From contig CBDBEN010000005.1 in assembly GCA_965204405.1 (NCBI GenBank), forward strand, positions 620,001-684,000: 64,000 nt of DNA. Direction: 5' to 3'. Shown here in pieces: positions 62,312-64,000 of the stretch (position 1 is its first letter; every line of letters starts with the position of its first letter). Made by a program: the position numbers and the translations under genes. The notes under the pieces were generated by a model that worked only from the letters and a program-made list of their open reading frames with translations, was not told where the DNA came from and made no database searches. Source of the DNA: JANQPX01 sp965204405 (GTDB lineage: Bacteria; Pseudomonadota; Alphaproteobacteria; Geminicoccales; Geminicoccaceae).

Positions 62312-64000
62312 TCAGGCCTCCCCTCTCGTCGACGAGGCCGCCGACTCCCGCTTGATCGCCACTGTCTTTGCTCCTTTTGCCTGCGCGGACGCGGCGGTTT
62401 CCAGCGTCTCGACGAGTGCCTCCACGTCCAGCGGCTTGCTGAGATAACCGTCCATGCCGGCGCCCAGATAGGTTTCGCGCTCGGACGCCATGGCATTGGC
62501 CGTAAGCGCGACGATATAGGGATGCCTGTCGGCGGGCAGCTTTTCGCGAATTAGGCGTGATGCGGTCATGCCATCCATGTCAGGCATCTCGATATCCATG
62601 AGAACGACGTCGTAGTCTTCGGCCAGGCAACGCTCGATCGCGGCCTCGCCGCCGTCAACGATGTCCGGCTCATAACCGAGGCGTTTCAAGGTCTTTTTCG
62701 CGACCTTCTGGTTGATGAGATTATCGTCGACCACGAGGACCTTGAGATCCTGGTCGTCCGGCACGCCAGGTCCCGCCTGTTCGGATATCTCGGCATTGGT
62801 GTCCTCGCCGCCTGCATCGAGTGCCTTGGCCAAAGCATTCAGGAGATGGCTGGATTTCGCCGGTTTGGTAACGACGGCGGTAAAGCCTAGTTCCTTGACC
62901 CGTTCGCGAAAATGCGGCTCCGCCGGCGAGATCGAGGTGAACAGAATCATGGGAGGCGTATCTTTGGGCTTGGCCTTCTTTATCTCGGATGCCAGCTCGA
63001 AACCGTTCATCTCCGGCATCTTGTAATCGATCACGCACACGTCCACCGCCTCGCCGGTTTTGAGCATGTCCAGGGCTTCGCCGGGGGCGCCGGTGGCCAT
63101 GGAATTCAGCTCCCAGCTCCGAAGTTTCTCGTTGATGATCAGACGGTTGGTATGATTGTCATCGACCACAAGCGCACGCCGTCCGCGAATACGCTGCAAC
63201 TGCTCGGCTTTCGTGGTGCGATCGGGTGCCGGCGCGACTTCACCGGGCAGCGTGAAGGTGAAGGTCGTGCCCTCGCCCATGGTGCTCTCGACGCTGATTT
63301 CACCGCCCATCAACTCGATGAGCCGTTTGGTGATCACCAGGCCAAGGCCGGTGCCGCCATAGCGCCGGGTGGTGGACGCATCGACTTGGCTGAACGATTT
63401 GAAGAGGCGGTCCATGCGATCGGCGGGAATGCCGATGCCGGTATCGCGCACCGACAGGGTCAGGAGCACCATATCGCCCGGTCCGGGCGACGATACCGTC
63501 GACGTGCTGGACACGGTCAGCACCACCTCGCCCTCTACGGTGAATTTGACCGCGTTGTTCAAGAGGTTCAGGCAGATCTGCTTAATCCGCACCGGGTCGC
63601 CGTAGAGGCCGGCCGGCACATCGGGATCGAGACGGCAGGCAAGCTCGATCCCCTTCTCCGCCGCTTTGGTCGCTACCAACTCGACCGAGCTTTCCACCGT
63701 CTCCCAAAGGTCGATCGGCGTCCGTTCGAGTTCGAGCGCGCCGGCTTCGACCTTCGAGAAGTCGAGGATATCGTTGATGATCGTCAAGAGCGTGTCCGAT
63801 GCCGTGACGATGGTCGACGTAAAGTCCTTCTGCTCGGCATCGAGCTTGGTGCCGTTCAGCAGCGTGCTCATGCCGATGATGCCGTTCAGCGGCGTGCGGA
63901 TTTCATGGCTCATCGTCGCGAGGAAGGCGCTCTTGGCTTCGTTCGCCGCCTCGGCCGCCTCCTTCGCCGTCTTGAGCTCGTCCGAAATGCGCTTGATCTC
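62312..64000 (-). CDS. Hybrid histidine kinase, N-terminus outside window
   Basis: At least 562 residues, open to the window edge. It begins inside a coiled linker (EIKRISDELKTAKEAAEA). HisKA: SAFLATMSHEIRTPLNGIIG with the phospho-His. HATPase: LNNAVKFTVEGEVVLTVSS (N box), VRDTGIGIPADRMDRLFKSF (G1) and YGGTGLGLVITKRLIELMGG (G2). Two receivers follow: ALVVDDNHTNRLIINEKLRS with the Asp in VIDYKMPEMNG, and VLVVDDNLINQKVAKKTLKR with the Asp in VLMDIEMPDMDG. The sensor part is not in the window. First visible gene of the phosphorelay operon. Confidence 0.9.
   Translation of the reverse strand, partial: EIKRISDELKTAKEAAEAANEAKSAFLATMSHEIRTPLNGIIGMSTLLNGTKLDAEQKDFTSTIVTASDTLLTIINDILDFSKVEAGALELERTPIDLWETVESSVELVATKAAEKGIELACRLDPDVPAGLYGDPVRIKQICLNLLNNAVKFTVEGEVVLTVSSTSTVSSPGPGDMVLLTLSVRDTGIGIPADRMDRLFKSFSQVDASTTRRYGGTGLGLVITKRLIELMGGEISVESTMGEGTTFTFTLPGEVAPAPDRTTKAEQLQRIRGRRALVVDDNHTNRLIINEKLRSWELNSMATGAPGEALDMLKTGEAVDVCVIDYKMPEMNGFELASEIKKAKPKDTPPMILFTSISPAEPHFRERVKELGFTAVVTKPAKSSHLLNALAKALDAGGEDTNAEISEQAGPGVPDDQDLKVLVVDDNLINQKVAKKTLKRLGYEPDIVDGGEAAIERCLAEDYDVVLMDIEMPDMDGMTASRLIREKLPADRHPYIVALTANAMASERETYLGAGMDGYLSKPLDVEALVETLETAASAQAKGAKTVAIKRESAASSTRGEA

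Overview
The window comes from a GC-rich Gram-negative chromosome, most likely an alphaproteobacterium of the Rhodospirillales/Kiloniellales kind. This rests on the order methyltransferase - mutT - argJ - parvulin - secA, an arrangement I recall from that class, together with periplasmic c-type cytochromes, betaine and peptide ABC importers, a fused malic enzyme-phosphotransacetylase, a VC_2705-type symporter pair and a Tat-exported MlaC-like protein. No rRNA, tRNA, CRISPR array or prophage was seen.

Positions 1-12.4 kb are a repeat-riddled accessory region. It holds an IS630-type element, then EboD and EboE (the known metabolite-export cluster) with an EboF-like phosphodiesterase facing them. 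Next come two beta-propeller dehydrogenase-like proteins with two small c-type cytochromes, probably a periplasmic sugar or alcohol oxidation module. Three dispersed repeat families fill nearly all the spaces: (A) about 80-bp palindromes with arms built on GGTCCATG; (B) elements bounded by TA whose tip resembles the IS630 right end; (C) elements bounded by TA with tips of the type TAGTGGTGTGACCAC. Several B and C copies start exactly at the TAG stop codon of the gene before them.

Positions 12.4-22.6 kb are minus-strand uptake operons: a phytanoyl-CoA-type dioxygenase, a betaine-type importer (binding protein, ATPase, and a permease with an extra N-terminal domain), and a peptide-type importer (binding protein, two permeases, double ATPase). 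Both importers carry a hairpin just after the binding-protein gene. Positions 23.1-31.6 kb hold a translationally coupled aminotransferase and ureohydrolase, a sodium:solute symporter with its small subunit, a cysteine hydrolase, an NDUFAF5/BioC-like methyltransferase and some hypotheticals.

Positions 31.1-43.8 kb are core functions: MutT, ArgJ, parvulin, SecA, an NfeD protease with its slipin partner, an MlaC-like protein, CheW, and a secretin that opens a four-gene type II secretion cluster (GspD, prepilin peptidase, GspE, GspF) running to 47.7 kb. Positions 47.7-58.2 kb carry a DUF4384 protein, a polyol dehydrogenase, an agmatine deiminase homologue with Ser at the expected catalytic Cys, RidA, a FemAB-like acyltransferase, a TIR-SUMF1 fusion, HtpX and MaeB. 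An AT-richer patch at 58.3-59.6 kb holds a frameshifted DUF2806 gene.

The window ends in a minus-strand phosphorelay operon: a hybrid histidine kinase with two receiver domains, an Hpt protein, and a receiver domain joined through a HAMP-like linker to a ten-helix EamA transporter. This looks like a transporter controlled directly by a phosphorelay and is the strongest candidate here for an undescribed system. The repeat families and their placement at stop codons come second.
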